Part shown: piece by piece, positions 8,961 through 17,440 of the stretch
Position numbering within the stretch: the stretch's first letter is position 1
Layout: each line of letters begins with the position of its first letter
NCBI GenBank assembly: GCA_947624785.1
Contig: CANQLV010000008.1
Coordinates: 62,001 to 126,000 of the forward strand
Direction: 5' to 3'
DNA length: 64,000 nucleotides
DNA from: Akkermansia muciniphila
GTDB taxonomy: Bacteria > Verrucomicrobiota > Verrucomicrobiia > Verrucomicrobiales > Akkermansiaceae
Notes under the pieces: generated by a model
What the model was told of the DNA's origin: nothing
Databases searched by the model: none
What the model saw: the letters and a program-made list of their open reading frames with translations, nothing else
Made by a program: the position numbers and the translations under genes

Positions 8961-9902
8961 ATGAACGATATTCCCTCCAACGACCAAATCCAGACGGCCC
9001 TGGATAACGCCTACGCCTACGCCAAGACCGTCCAGGGCGGCAAAAACGCCTCCTACATTCCCGCTCTGGCCCAGGTCCCTTCCGACCTGCTGGCGATTGC
9101 CGTGGTCACCGTCAACGGAGACCTGCTGACCGCAGGCTCCGCGGACACGCCCTTTGCCATTGAATCCATCTCCAAGGCCTTCAACCTGGCCTACGTCATG
9201 GACCTCATCGGCATGAAGCAGCTGCGCACGAAGATCGGGGCGGACCCCACCGGGGAGCCCTTCAACTCCGTGATGGCGATTGAGCTGCACGGCGGCAAGC
9301 CCCTCAACCCCCTGGTCAACGCAGGAGCCATGGCGACGGTCAGCCTGGTCAACGGTTCAGACTCTGATGAAATATGGGCGAACATGATCCATAATTTCAA
9401 CAATTTCGCCAATACGGCCCTGACCGTGAACCAGGAGATTTACAAGTCGGAAAGCGCCACCAACCAGCACAACCGCGGCATCGCGTGGCTCCTGGACAGC
9501 TACGGCTATTTTTACAATACGCCGCCCATGATCGTGGACTTGTACACCCGCATGTGCTCCCTGAATATCACCACCTCCCAACTCGCCCTGATGGGCGCCT
9601 GCTATGCCAACGGAGGCGTCAACCCGGTCAGCAAAAAGCGGGTGGTGAAGGATGAGAACGTTCCCCCCATCCTGGCGGAACTGTGCATGTCCGGCCTCTA
9701 CAATTCCACGGGAGACTGGATGTACAAGGCAGGCCTTCCGGCCAAATCCGGCGTGGGCGGCGGCCTGGTGGCCGTAGCCCCCGGCAAGCTGGCCATGGCG
9801 GCCTATTCCCCGCCCCTGGACCCCGCCGGCAATACCGTCAAGGGCCAGGCGGCTCTTCAATCCATCATCAAGGAATTGAATTTGAACCTTTTCCGGAGTT
9901 GA
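8961..9902 (+). CDS. glsA: Glutaminase
   Basis: 313 residues, the usual length (about 308-310), of the serine-dependent beta-lactamase-fold glutaminase that converts glutamine to glutamate plus ammonia. The catalytic Ser-x-x-Lys is in [20 protein letters not shown], and [14 protein letters not shown], an [11 protein letters not shown] stretch and the C-terminal [18 protein letters not shown] are all family motifs. It forms an operon with the antiporter upstream and shares the terminator downstream; together they resemble the E. coli YbaS/GadC glutamine-dependent acid-resistance system. No obvious Shine-Dalgarno precedes the ATG. Confidence 0.96.
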   Translation: MNDIPSNDQIQTALDNAYAYAKTVQGGKNASYIPALAQVPSDLLAIAVVTVNGDLLTAGSADTPFAIESISKAFNLAYVMDLIGMKQLRTKIGADPTGEPFNSVMAIELHGGKPLNPLVNAGAMATVSLVNGSDSDEIWANMIHNFNNFANTALTVNQEIYKSESATNQHNRGIAWLLDSYGYFYNTPPMIVDLYTRMCSLNITTSQLALMGACYANGGVNPVSKKRVVKDENVPPILAELCMSGLYNSTGDWMYKAGLPAKSGVGGGLVAVAPGKLAMAAYSPPLDPAGNTVKGQAALQSIIKELNLNLFRS

Positions 9903-9918
9903 TTCCGGGATGAGAAGG

Positions 9919-9965
9919 TAAACCCGCGGAGCCAAGATCCGAAAGGATTCCCGCGGGTTTACTGT
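9919..9965 (+). terminator. Terminator of the antiporter-glutaminase operon
   Basis: Perfect 11-bp arms TAAACCCGCGG / CCGCGGGTTTA around a 21-base loop, 17 bases after the glsA stop. The following T-tract is short. Confidence 0.75.
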
Positions 9966-10027
9966 GTCCCGGCATTCACTTTTTCCCGAAAATTGATTCC
10001 TTTTTTACGGTTTTTTAACCGATGTCT

Positions 10028-10355
10028 CGGATTTGGAATCCGTAGTCAACCTTTAATTTCAAAAAAAGAGCGGGTTAGTACAACTGCAATGCCTCTATCC
10101 CCCCCTCCTTGCCGTCCCGGAAACGGAAATATTCCGACCTTCGTTATGAACGTATAACAAGAACGCTGAGGTCAATTTTTTTCATCATTTTTATTATTAG
10201 AAATTTTGCAGATATCAGAATTCTTTCAGGATGAAAAGCTTGCATCCATATCCCCAAGCAGGGAAAATTTAATAATCCGCCTGAACAGGGAATATGAAAA
10301 CAGCCAGGAAAACCGGGTTGCCCTTGCCACGAAAACCTTCCGGATTCCAAATCCG
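10028..10355. repeat. 328-bp intergenic segment bounded by perfect 15-bp inverted repeats
   Basis: Left arm CGGATTTGGAATCCG (10028-10042) and right arm CGGATTCCAAATCCG (10341-10355) are exact reverse complements. Each arm is also a 6-bp palindrome (CGGATT/AATCCG) around a triplet. A second segment of the same design lies at 43132-43404, with a different central triplet, again 58-70 bases before a PEP-CTERM gene. The inside is AT-rich and contains no gene I can support. It could be a MITE-like element or a structured upstream regulator. Confidence 0.65.
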
Positions 10356-10425
10356 TTTTATTTTCCTTAGCATTTGATAATGCAAGTAAAAAAACAGGAT
10401 TATTCATCATCAAGCAAATCTATTT

Positions 10426-11172
10426 ATGATCAAAAAATCATCTTTAGTGGCCCTGGTTTTGGCGGCGGCTTCCTTTTCCCATGGGGCAACCACCGCTTAT
10501 ATTACGTGGGACAACACTGCCGATACAGACAAATGGACTGTTGCGGGACTCAATCCTGCCGGGGCAACTGATCTGCCCATGTTCGGAGAAAACGCTCAAG
10601 TAACAGTTACTGCCCAATTTAATGCTGGTGGTGCATTCGCTATTGGAGGAGCCGGCACGGCCTGGAATGCCGGATTACCTGAAGATGCCATGATGAACGG
10701 GCAAGTGACTGAATCATTTGCCAGTGTGTATACCAGAGATGGCTCTATTACAGTAGCGTTTACAGGGCTGGATAATGGAGTTTACAATTTGTCCAGCCTG
10801 ATGGCGCGCGGCAATAACAACGTAGCCAATATGCTTGTTTCCGTCACGGCGGGAGGAGTGGAATATGGCAACAACGCTTCCTACGCTACCAATACGGGGA
10901 CGGCCGCAAGCACCCCCGGAAACTGGACTCCCATGACGGAGGGGCAGCCTGCTTTTTCCGCGACAACCAATGCCGGGGCTTTGTATATGGACCTGACGAA
11001 CATTCAGGTGACCGACGGCACCCTGACCCTGACAATTAACGGAACTCGTGACGGCAACGCCAACAACGCGGCCTTGACATGGATAGCTCTCCAACAGGTT
11101 CCGGAACCGGCCACCTGCGCTTTGTCCCTGCTGGGCTTCGGCACACTGCTGCTGCGCCGCCGGCGCTCATAA
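10426..11172 (+). CDS. PEP-CTERM sorting domain protein
   Basis: 248 residues: signal peptide MIKKSSLVALVLAAASFSHG, a beta-rich Asn/Thr/Gly/Ala body without cysteines, and a C-terminal sorting tail with the motif VPEPAT, a hydrophobic segment (CALSLLGFGTLLL) and a basic end (RRRRS). Such proteins are exported by Sec and processed by an exosortase, usually to be anchored at or released from the cell surface with exopolysaccharide. No exosortase gene is in the window. The body shows a YNLSSLMARGNNN stretch also matched in style by the other PEP-CTERM protein at 43463 (YTLTMLVGRGNNY), so the two are probably paralogues. A terminator follows. Confidence 0.9.
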   Translation: MIKKSSLVALVLAAASFSHGATTAYITWDNTADTDKWTVAGLNPAGATDLPMFGENAQVTVTAQFNAGGAFAIGGAGTAWNAGLPEDAMMNGQVTESFASVYTRDGSITVAFTGLDNGVYNLSSLMARGNNNVANMLVSVTAGGVEYGNNASYATNTGTAASTPGNWTPMTEGQPAFSATTNAGALYMDLTNIQVTDGTLTLTINGTRDGNANNAALTWIALQQVPEPATCALSLLGFGTLLLRRRRS

Positions 11173-11190
11173 AGTCTTCATTCAGGCTTC

Positions 11191-11223
11191 AAAACCGCAG
11201 AAGACATTCTTCTGCGGTTTTTT
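11191..11223 (+). terminator. Rho-independent terminator of the PEP-CTERM gene
   Basis: Arms AAAACCGCAGAAG / CTTCTGCGGTTTT, loop ACATT, followed by further T residues; 18 bases after the stop. Confidence 0.92.
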
Positions 11224-11278
11224 CATTTTCCAGAGCCGTCTTTTTCTTCAGGCCATCTCCGTCAATCCATTAAAGAAC

Positions 11279-11306
11279 TTGCCACAAGACAGTTTTTCCT
11301 TAGAGT
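11279..11306 (+). promoter_or_regulatory. Promoter of the AGCS symporter, implying an almost leaderless mRNA
   Basis: TTGCCA (11279-11284), 16-base spacer, TAGAGT (11301-11306). Only nine bases separate the -10 box from the ATG at 11316, so transcription should begin within about three bases of the start codon. There is no Shine-Dalgarno. Confidence 0.5.
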
Positions 11307-11315
11307 TCCTGCGGT

Positions 11316-12725
11316 ATGCTTGACGCTCTGCAAAATGCTTTCTTCCAAACCGGAGACATGCTCACCTCCCGGCTGTCCGCCTTCAGTTCCTTTCTGTGGG
11401 GCTGGCCTCTGCTCATCATGCTGCTGGGCACGCACCTGTATTTAACCGTCATTCTGCGCTTTCCGCAGCGCTACCTGCTCAAGGCCCTGAAACTCTATTT
11501 TGTAAAGGACCATACGGACAAGGGGGATATTTCCCCGTTCAGTTCCCTGATGGTGGCCCTGGCCGCCAACATTGGCGCGGGCAATATCATCGGCGTGGGA
11601 GTGGCGATTGCCGCCGGGGGGCCGGGGGCCATTTTCTGGTGCTGGCTGACGGGCGTTCTTGGCATGGCTACACGCTATTCCGAAGGACTGCTCGCCATCA
11701 AGTACCGGGTGGAAAACCCGGACGGCAACATGAGCGGCGGTCCCATGTTTGTGCTGGAACGCGGCATGAAATGCAAATGGCTGGGCGTCGCCTTCGCCGT
11801 GTTCACGGCCATTGCCGCCTTCGGCATCGGCAACCTGACGCAGGGTAATGCGGCAGCGGAACAACTCCACCACGCTTTTTCCATTCCCTCCTGGGGAACG
11901 GCGGCGGCGCTGACCATCCTGACGGCCCTGGTGATGCTGGGGGGCATCCGGAGCATTGCCAGGGTATGCGCCTTTTTCGTCCCGTTCATGGCGGTCATTT
12001 ACATTCTGGGCTGCGTGTACATCCTGGCCGTGCAGTCGCACTACGTTCTTCCGGCCATCCGGTACATTCTGGACTGCGCCTTCACGGGGGAAGCCGCCGC
12101 CGGGGGCGTGGTGGGCGCCGCCGTCATGACGGCCATGCGGACCGGCGTGGCCCGCGGCCTCTTTTCCAATGAAGCCGGGCTGGGATCCGCCGCCATCGCC
12201 TCCGCCGCCGCGCAGAACCGCAACCCCGTCAGGCAGGCGCTCATCTCTTCCAGCGGCCCGTTCTGGGATACCGTGGTCATCTGCGCCCTGACGGGCATCG
12301 TGCTGACCACCAGCATCATCGCCCATCCGGACATTTCGTCCAGTGATGGTCCCCGGCTCACTACCCTGGCATTCAGCAAAATCCCTTACGTGGGCTCCCC
12401 CCTACTGACGCTCAGCCTGGTCACGTTTGTGGTTTCCACCATCCTCGGCTGGTCCTACTTTGGGGAAAAAGCGCTGGAATACCTGGGCGGCCTCCGGCTG
12501 ATTACGCCTTACCGCGTCATCTGGGTGGCGGCGGTCTTCACCGGCTGCGTTTCCAAGATAGACCTGGTCTGGGTGTTTGCGGACTGCGCCAACGGCCTGA
12601 TGGCCCTTCCCAACCTCATCTCCCTGCTGGCCCTTTCCGGCGTGCTTGTCCAGCAAACGCGGCACTACCTCTGGCAGCACAGGCTGGACGATTATGACGA
12701 TTCCCACATTCCGGAAGGCAAATAA
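11316..12725 (+). CDS. Alanine/glycine:cation symporter (AGCS family)
   Basis: 469 residues, 10-11 hydrophobic helices. The family signature is clear: ALAANIGAGNIIGVGVAIAA followed by GGPGAIFWCWLTGVLGMATR, then NMSGGPMFVLERGM, and GVARGLFSNEAGLGSAAIAS later in the chain. These are sodium- (or proton-) coupled importers of alanine, glycine or related small amino acids in the inner membrane. The gene stands alone between the PEP-CTERM terminator and tRNA-Glu. Substrate specificity is not decidable from sequence. Confidence 0.94.
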   Translation: MLDALQNAFFQTGDMLTSRLSAFSSFLWGWPLLIMLLGTHLYLTVILRFPQRYLLKALKLYFVKDHTDKGDISPFSSLMVALAANIGAGNIIGVGVAIAAGGPGAIFWCWLTGVLGMATRYSEGLLAIKYRVENPDGNMSGGPMFVLERGMKCKWLGVAFAVFTAIAAFGIGNLTQGNAAAEQLHHAFSIPSWGTAAALTILTALVMLGGIRSIARVCAFFVPFMAVIYILGCVYILAVQSHYVLPAIRYILDCAFTGEAAAGGVVGAAVMTAMRTGVARGLFSNEAGLGSAAIASAAAQNRNPVRQALISSSGPFWDTVVICALTGIVLTTSIIAHPDISSSDGPRLTTLAFSKIPYVGSPLLTLSLVTFVVSTILGWSYFGEKALEYLGGLRLITPYRVIWVAAVFTGCVSKIDLVWVFADCANGLMALPNLISLLALSGVLVQQTRHYLWQHRLDDYDDSHIPEGK

Positions 12726-12813
12726 CGATTTTTTTAAACTCAGATTCAAATAATTCTTGCCTTTCGGCCTCCGGTAGTATTTACTTCGCCGCGCAGTCCC
12801 TGCAAACCTAAAA

Positions 12814-12889
12814 GTCGCGTTCGTCTAGCGGTCTAGGACTCCCGCCTTTCACGCGGGCAACACGGGTTCGAGTCCCGTACGCGATGCCA
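12814..12889 (+). tRNA. tRNA-Glu (TTC)
   Basis: Acceptor GTCGCGT / ACGCGAT (one G-U pair), anticodon stem CCCGC-CTTTCAC-GCGGG giving TTC, T-arm ACGGGTTCGAGTCCCGT, encoded CCA at 12887-12889. A TTGCCT hexamer lies upstream at 12757, but no -10 box has normal spacing to it. Confidence 0.94.
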
Positions 12890-13129
12890 GCTTTACCGCC
12901 GCAGCAGTTACGATGCTTCCGCTCTCCTTCTTCAAGGAAGGCATATTGGAAAAACGTAATGGCTGCGGTTTTCTTTTGGTCCGGTTCTGCCGGAATCCGG
13001 AAAACGCGGACAGGACGGCAGGAAGCGGTATTCCCTTCCTTTTCAAATGCCGGAACATGTCTTACATCTCCCCGGATTTGGCTTTCAGAAAGCCCTGTTA
13101 TCTTTTAGAATTCCTTACACGCAAACGCC

Positions 13130-14206
13130 ATGGATTACACACCTCTCATTGAAAAACGCCGCCAGCGCCTGGAAGAATTGGAAACGGTCATTGCCGAACC
13201 GGATTTTTTCAATGACCAGAAGCGGGCCTCGGAAACCATGAGGGAGCACCGCCGCCTGAAGGAACTGATGGAAACGTGGGATTCCCTGAACGCCACGGAA
13301 CAGCAATTGGCGGACAATCAGGAGCTGGCGAAGACGGATGACCCGGAGCTGGCGGAACTGGCCGCCCTGGAGATTCCGGAACTGGAAGCCGCGCTGGAAA
13401 AACTGCGCAGCGACGTTCAATACAGCCTTCTCCCCCGTGACACGACGGAAGACCGGGACGCCATTATTGAAATCCGCGCCGGCACGGGCGGAGATGAAGC
13501 CTCCCTGTTCGCCGGCGACCTGCTGCGGATGTACCAGCGCTTCGCGGAAGAACGCGGCTGGCGCTTTGAGCATCTGGAAAGCAGCCCGTCAGACGTGGGC
13601 GGCTTCAAGGAAGTCGTCTGCCGCATCGCCGGAGAAGAAGTGTTCCGCTTCCTGAAGTATGAGGGGGGCGTGCACCGCGTGCAGCGCGTGCCCGCCACGG
13701 AAACGCAGGGGCGCATCCACACCTCCACCGCCACCGTGGCCGTCATGCCGGAAGCGGAGGAAGTGGACATAGAAATCCGCCCGGAAGACCTCCGCATTGA
13801 AGTGTGCCGTTCCGGGGGCGCCGGCGGCCAGCACGTGAACAAGACGGAATCCGCCGTGCAGATATGGCACATCCCCACGGGCGTCTATGTCCGCTGCGAG
13901 GAGGAACGCAGCCAGATGAAGAACCGTGAAAAAGGCATGAAGATTCTGCGCGCCAAACTCTTTGAAGCCAAGAAGCGGGAAGAGGCGGAAAAGTATTCCG
14001 CCGCACGCCGCAACCTCATTGGCTCCGGCGGCCGTGAAGAAAAGATACGGACTTACAATTTCCCGCAGAACCGCCTGACGGACCACCGCATCGGCTACAC
14101 ATCCCACAATCTGGACGGCATCCTGATGGGGCAGATGGAAGACCTGATCATGGCCCTCCAGCATGCGGAAATGCAGGAACGCCTGGCGGAAGCCGGCATG
14201 TCCTAA
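13130..14206 (+). CDS. prfA: Peptide chain release factor 1
   Basis: 358 residues, standard length. The stop-codon recognition tripeptide PxT is PAT at residues 188-190 (in GGVHRVQRVPATETQGRIHT) and the peptidyl-tRNA hydrolysis motif GGQ is at 232-234 (RSGGAGGQHVNKTESAVQ), exactly where they sit in the family. PAT assigns it to RF1 (UAA/UAG), not RF2. The gene for the methyltransferase that modifies the GGQ glutamine, prmC, follows 16 bases downstream. Confidence 0.97.
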   Translation: MDYTPLIEKRRQRLEELETVIAEPDFFNDQKRASETMREHRRLKELMETWDSLNATEQQLADNQELAKTDDPELAELAALEIPELEAALEKLRSDVQYSLLPRDTTEDRDAIIEIRAGTGGDEASLFAGDLLRMYQRFAEERGWRFEHLESSPSDVGGFKEVVCRIAGEEVFRFLKYEGGVHRVQRVPATETQGRIHTSTATVAVMPEAEEVDIEIRPEDLRIEVCRSGGAGGQHVNKTESAVQIWHIPTGVYVRCEEERSQMKNREKGMKILRAKLFEAKKREEAEKYSAARRNLIGSGGREEKIRTYNFPQNRLTDHRIGYTSHNLDGILMGQMEDLIMALQHAEMQERLAEAGMS

Positions 14207-14222
14207 CCCTCCTTTTCCCTTC

Positions 14223-15137
14223 ATGAAAACCTTACTGGAAGTTCTTCAGTCCGGCACGGACTACCTGGCGCGCCAGGGCTGCGACGAGGCGCGCGCCACC
14301 ATGCAGCACCTGATGGCCCACGTCCTGCACTGCAACCGCACGGCTCTTTACTCCCGGTTTGACAGGCCCGTTGAAGAAGCGGAGCTGGCTCCCCTGCGCG
14401 AGCTGCTGAAACGCAGGGCGGCGGGAGAACCGCTGCAGCACCTGCTGGGCTTTACGGAATTTTTCCGGAGGGATTTCCTGACGGACGCGCGCGCCCTGAT
14501 CCCCCGCCCGGAAACGGAAGAACTGGTGGAACTGGTGTTAAAGAAAATCCCGGACCGACCGGTACGCGTGCTGGACATGGGCACCGGGTCCGGCATCATC
14601 GGCGTCACGCTGGCTCTGGAACTCAAGGAGCGCGCGAAGGAAGTCGTTCTGGCGGACATTTCCCCGCAGGCGCTGGACCTGGCGCTGGAAAACGCCATGC
14701 GGCTGGGAGCCAGGGTGTCCACCGTCCAGACGGACCTGTTTGGAAACATCCCCCTGGAAAAACCGGCCCCGCGCCCGGAAGAAGCGGATTCTCCCGGTTC
14801 CGCGCCTGAGGAGGAAGAGAAGGACGCCGGACGGGAAATGCGCTTTGACGTCATCGTGGCCAACCTGCCCTACATTGCGGACGGAGAAGAGCTTGCCCCG
14901 GAAGTCATGAAAGACCCCCATACGGCCCTGTTCGGCGGCCCGGAAGGCTGGGAAATCATTGAACGCTTTCTGGCCCGCGCCCGGGACTACCTGAATGAAA
15001 ACGGCTTTGTAGCCCTGGAAATCGGGTATGACCAGGCGGCTGCCGTGACGCAGATCATGGACGGCTACGGCTATAATTACATTGAAGTGCTGAAAGACAT
15101 GAGCGGCGTCGCCCGCTTCCCCTTCGGTTATCATTAA
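14223..15137 (+). CDS. prmC: Release factor glutamine methyltransferase with NLPY active-site variant
   Basis: 304 residues. An N-terminal helical domain is followed by a Rossmann-type SAM domain: the E/DxGxGxG motif is VLDMGTGSGIIGVTLAL (about residue 118 on). The family's NPPY catalytic motif reads NLPY here (VIVANLPYIADGEE). Before it sits an acidic, proline-rich insert of about 30 residues (EKPAPRPEEADSPGSAPEEE and on) not usual in the family. It should N5-methylate the GGQ glutamine of RF1/RF2. The ATG at 14223 (MKTLLEVLQSG) is chosen over the track-length frame start at 14163, which lies inside prfA. Confidence 0.93.
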   Translation: MKTLLEVLQSGTDYLARQGCDEARATMQHLMAHVLHCNRTALYSRFDRPVEEAELAPLRELLKRRAAGEPLQHLLGFTEFFRRDFLTDARALIPRPETEELVELVLKKIPDRPVRVLDMGTGSGIIGVTLALELKERAKEVVLADISPQALDLALENAMRLGARVSTVQTDLFGNIPLEKPAPRPEEADSPGSAPEEEEKDAGREMRFDVIVANLPYIADGEELAPEVMKDPHTALFGGPEGWEIIERFLARARDYLNENGFVALEIGYDQAAAVTQIMDGYGYNYIEVLKDMSGVARFPFGYH

Positions 15138-15164
15138 CCATTATTCCTTTCCCCCTTTCACTCC

Positions 15165-17381
15165 ATGCAGGCGGCGCGCATTCTGGTTGACGGACAAAGC
15201 GATCTGGTGCTGGACTACGGCATTCCGCCGGAAGCGGGAGACGTAAAACCGGGCTGCCGCGTGCAGGTTCCCCTGCGCAACAGGACGGCCACCGGCACCG
15301 TCCTTACGCTGTCCGAGCCGGACCCGGCCTGGAAGGACAAGCTCAAGCCCATTCTGAAACTGATCGACCCGGAACCCTTGATTTCCCCGGTCATGATGAA
15401 TCTGGCCTCCTGGGCGGCGGACTATTATTCCGTGGCGCTGGACCAGATGATCCGCTGCCTGCTCCCGGAAACCGTCCGTCAGGAAAATACGGCGGAAAAA
15501 ATGCGGAAAATGGTGCATCTGGAAAAACGCCCGTCCCGGGAGGAGCTGGACGCCCTGTACCGCAAAGCGCCCCGGCAGGCCCAAATGCTGGACTATTTTT
15601 CATCTGCGGAACAGGCGGAAGCGCCTCTGGCGGAATTCGGCACCGGGGCTCTGAGCATCGCCCGCAACCTGGAGGCCAAGGGCTTCATCTCCCTGAAGGA
15701 GGAATCCGTACACCGCGACCCCAGCTCCGGAGAGCAGTTCGTCCCCAGCCAGCCCATGAAGCTGAACGGCCAGCAGCAGAAAGCGCTGGAAGAAATCACG
15801 GTCATGTGCACGGCGGAGCACAAAAAACCGGTACTCCTGCAGGGGGTCACCGGCTCCGGCAAAACGGAGGTTTACCTTCAGGCCGTCTCCCAAATGGTGA
15901 AATCCGGAAAATCCGCCCTGATCATGGTGCCGGAAATCTCCCTGACGCCCCAGACCGTCCAGCGCTTCAAATCCCGTTTTGCGGAACTGCCCTCTTCCGT
16001 GGCGGTGCTGCACAGCCTTCTGTCGGACGGGGAACGCTTTGACGAATGGCACGCCATCCGTTCCGGAAAGGCCCGCATCGTCATCGGCCCCCGGTCCGCC
16101 GTCTTCGCCCCTCTCCAGAACCTGGGGCTGGTGATTGTGGATGAGGAACATGACGCGTCCTACAAGCAGGAAAGCTCCCCCCGCTACCACGGGCGGGACC
16201 TGGCCGTGCTGCGAGCCCATCTGGAGGACTGCGCCGTGGTCCTGGGCTCCGCCACTCCCTCCCTGGAAAGCACCCATAACGCTCTGACCGGAAAATATTC
16301 CCTGGTGAAGCTCACGGAAAGGGCGGACGGCCAGCAGCTCCCCCTCATCCGCATTCTGGACATGAAGACGGAGGGCAGGAACAAATCCGGCCCCAACGTC
16401 ATCTCCGAGCGGCTCAGAATGTCCATTGACCGGCGGCTGGACAAGGGGGAACAGGTCATCCTTCTGCTCAACAGGCGCGGATTCGCACGCTCCATCCAGT
16501 GCCCGGACTGCGGCCACGTGGTTACGTGCCTGCACTGCTCCCTGCCCCTGACCTACCACCGTACGGAGGACCGCCTCATGTGCCACCTGTGCGGATTCAA
16601 GGCCCTGCCCCCCCGCACCTGCCCGGAGTGCCGGTCCGCCAATATCCTGCTCCAGGGATACGGCACCCAGAAGGTGGAGGAAATCCTGCGGCGCACCTTT
16701 CCTGCGGCGCGCATCACGCGCGTGGATGCGGACGTGGCCCGGCGCAAAAACGCCGTCAGAACCATTCTGAACCAGTTCCGCGCCCATAAGATAGACATTC
16801 TCCTGGGCACCCAGATGATTGCCAAGGGCCTGGACTTTCCCAACGTGACGCTGGTGGGCGTGCTGAACGCGGACCTGGGGCTTCATATCCCGGACCCCCG
16901 CGCGGGGGAGCGCACCTTCCAGCTCCTGACCCAGGTGGCGGGCCGCGCCGGCCGCGGCGACCTTTCCGGGGAGGTCATTATCCAGACCTTCACCCCTCAA
17001 TCCCCCTCCCTGCAGTACGCCCGCCATCACGATACGGACGGCTTCGCGGCGCAGGAGCTGGAAATGCGCCGCTCCTTTGACCTGCCGCCTTTCACCCACA
17101 TCGCCGTGCTGACCATACGCTCCCAGCATGAAAACATGGCGGAATTCGCCACGCGCACGCTGGCGGCGCGCCTCCGCGGCATGCTGCCTCCCCCCGCCAC
17201 GATGACGGACCCCATGCCGGCCCCCATCCCGCGCGCGCACGGCCAGTTCAGATTCCAGATCACGGTGAAGGGGCCGTCCGCGCGCATCCTCTCCCGCACC
17301 CTGCGGAAGCTGGTGCAGGAGGCGGGGCTGGGGGACGACCTGACCGCCGTGATTGACGTGGACGCCATGTCATTCATGTAA
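15165..17381 (+). CDS. priA: Primosomal protein N' (replication restart helicase PriA)
   Basis: 738 residues. Order: N-terminal DNA-binding domain, superfamily 2 helicase core with Walker A GVTGSGKTEVYL (about residue 228), DEEH box (VIVDEEHDASYKQE), the PriA zinc-binding insert with eight cysteines in CPDCG...CLHC...CHLCG...CPEC pattern (about residues 446-490), then motifs GTQMIAKGLDFP and QVAGRAGRGD. It reloads the replisome at stalled forks. It follows prmC by 27 bases and probably belongs to the prfA-prmC-priA operon. Confidence 0.96.
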   Translation: MQAARILVDGQSDLVLDYGIPPEAGDVKPGCRVQVPLRNRTATGTVLTLSEPDPAWKDKLKPILKLIDPEPLISPVMMNLASWAADYYSVALDQMIRCLLPETVRQENTAEKMRKMVHLEKRPSREELDALYRKAPRQAQMLDYFSSAEQAEAPLAEFGTGALSIARNLEAKGFISLKEESVHRDPSSGEQFVPSQPMKLNGQQQKALEEITVMCTAEHKKPVLLQGVTGSGKTEVYLQAVSQMVKSGKSALIMVPEISLTPQTVQRFKSRFAELPSSVAVLHSLLSDGERFDEWHAIRSGKARIVIGPRSAVFAPLQNLGLVIVDEEHDASYKQESSPRYHGRDLAVLRAHLEDCAVVLGSATPSLESTHNALTGKYSLVKLTERADGQQLPLIRILDMKTEGRNKSGPNVISERLRMSIDRRLDKGEQVILLLNRRGFARSIQCPDCGHVVTCLHCSLPLTYHRTEDRLMCHLCGFKALPPRTCPECRSANILLQGYGTQKVEEILRRTFPAARITRVDADVARRKNAVRTILNQFRAHKIDILLGTQMIAKGLDFPNVTLVGVLNADLGLHIPDPRAGERTFQLLTQVAGRAGRGDLSGEVIIQTFTPQSPSLQYARHHDTDGFAAQELEMRRSFDLPPFTHIAVLTIRSQHENMAEFATRTLAARLRGMLPPPATMTDPMPAPIPRAHGQFRFQITVKGPSARILSRTLRKLVQEAGLGDDLTAVIDVDAMSFM

Positions 17382-17387
17382 GCCGCC

Positions 17388-17416
17388 TTGCCAAATCCGG
17401 ACGGCCGCATTAAAAT
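17388..17416 (+). promoter_or_regulatory. Promoter of dapF
   Basis: TTGCCA (17388-17393), 17-base spacer, TAAAAT (17411-17416). Predicted start is about 18 bases before the dapF ATG; the leader (CACAACACAACTTACTATT) has no Shine-Dalgarno. Confidence 0.65.
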
Positions 17417-17440
17417 TCCGGCACAACACAACTTACTATT

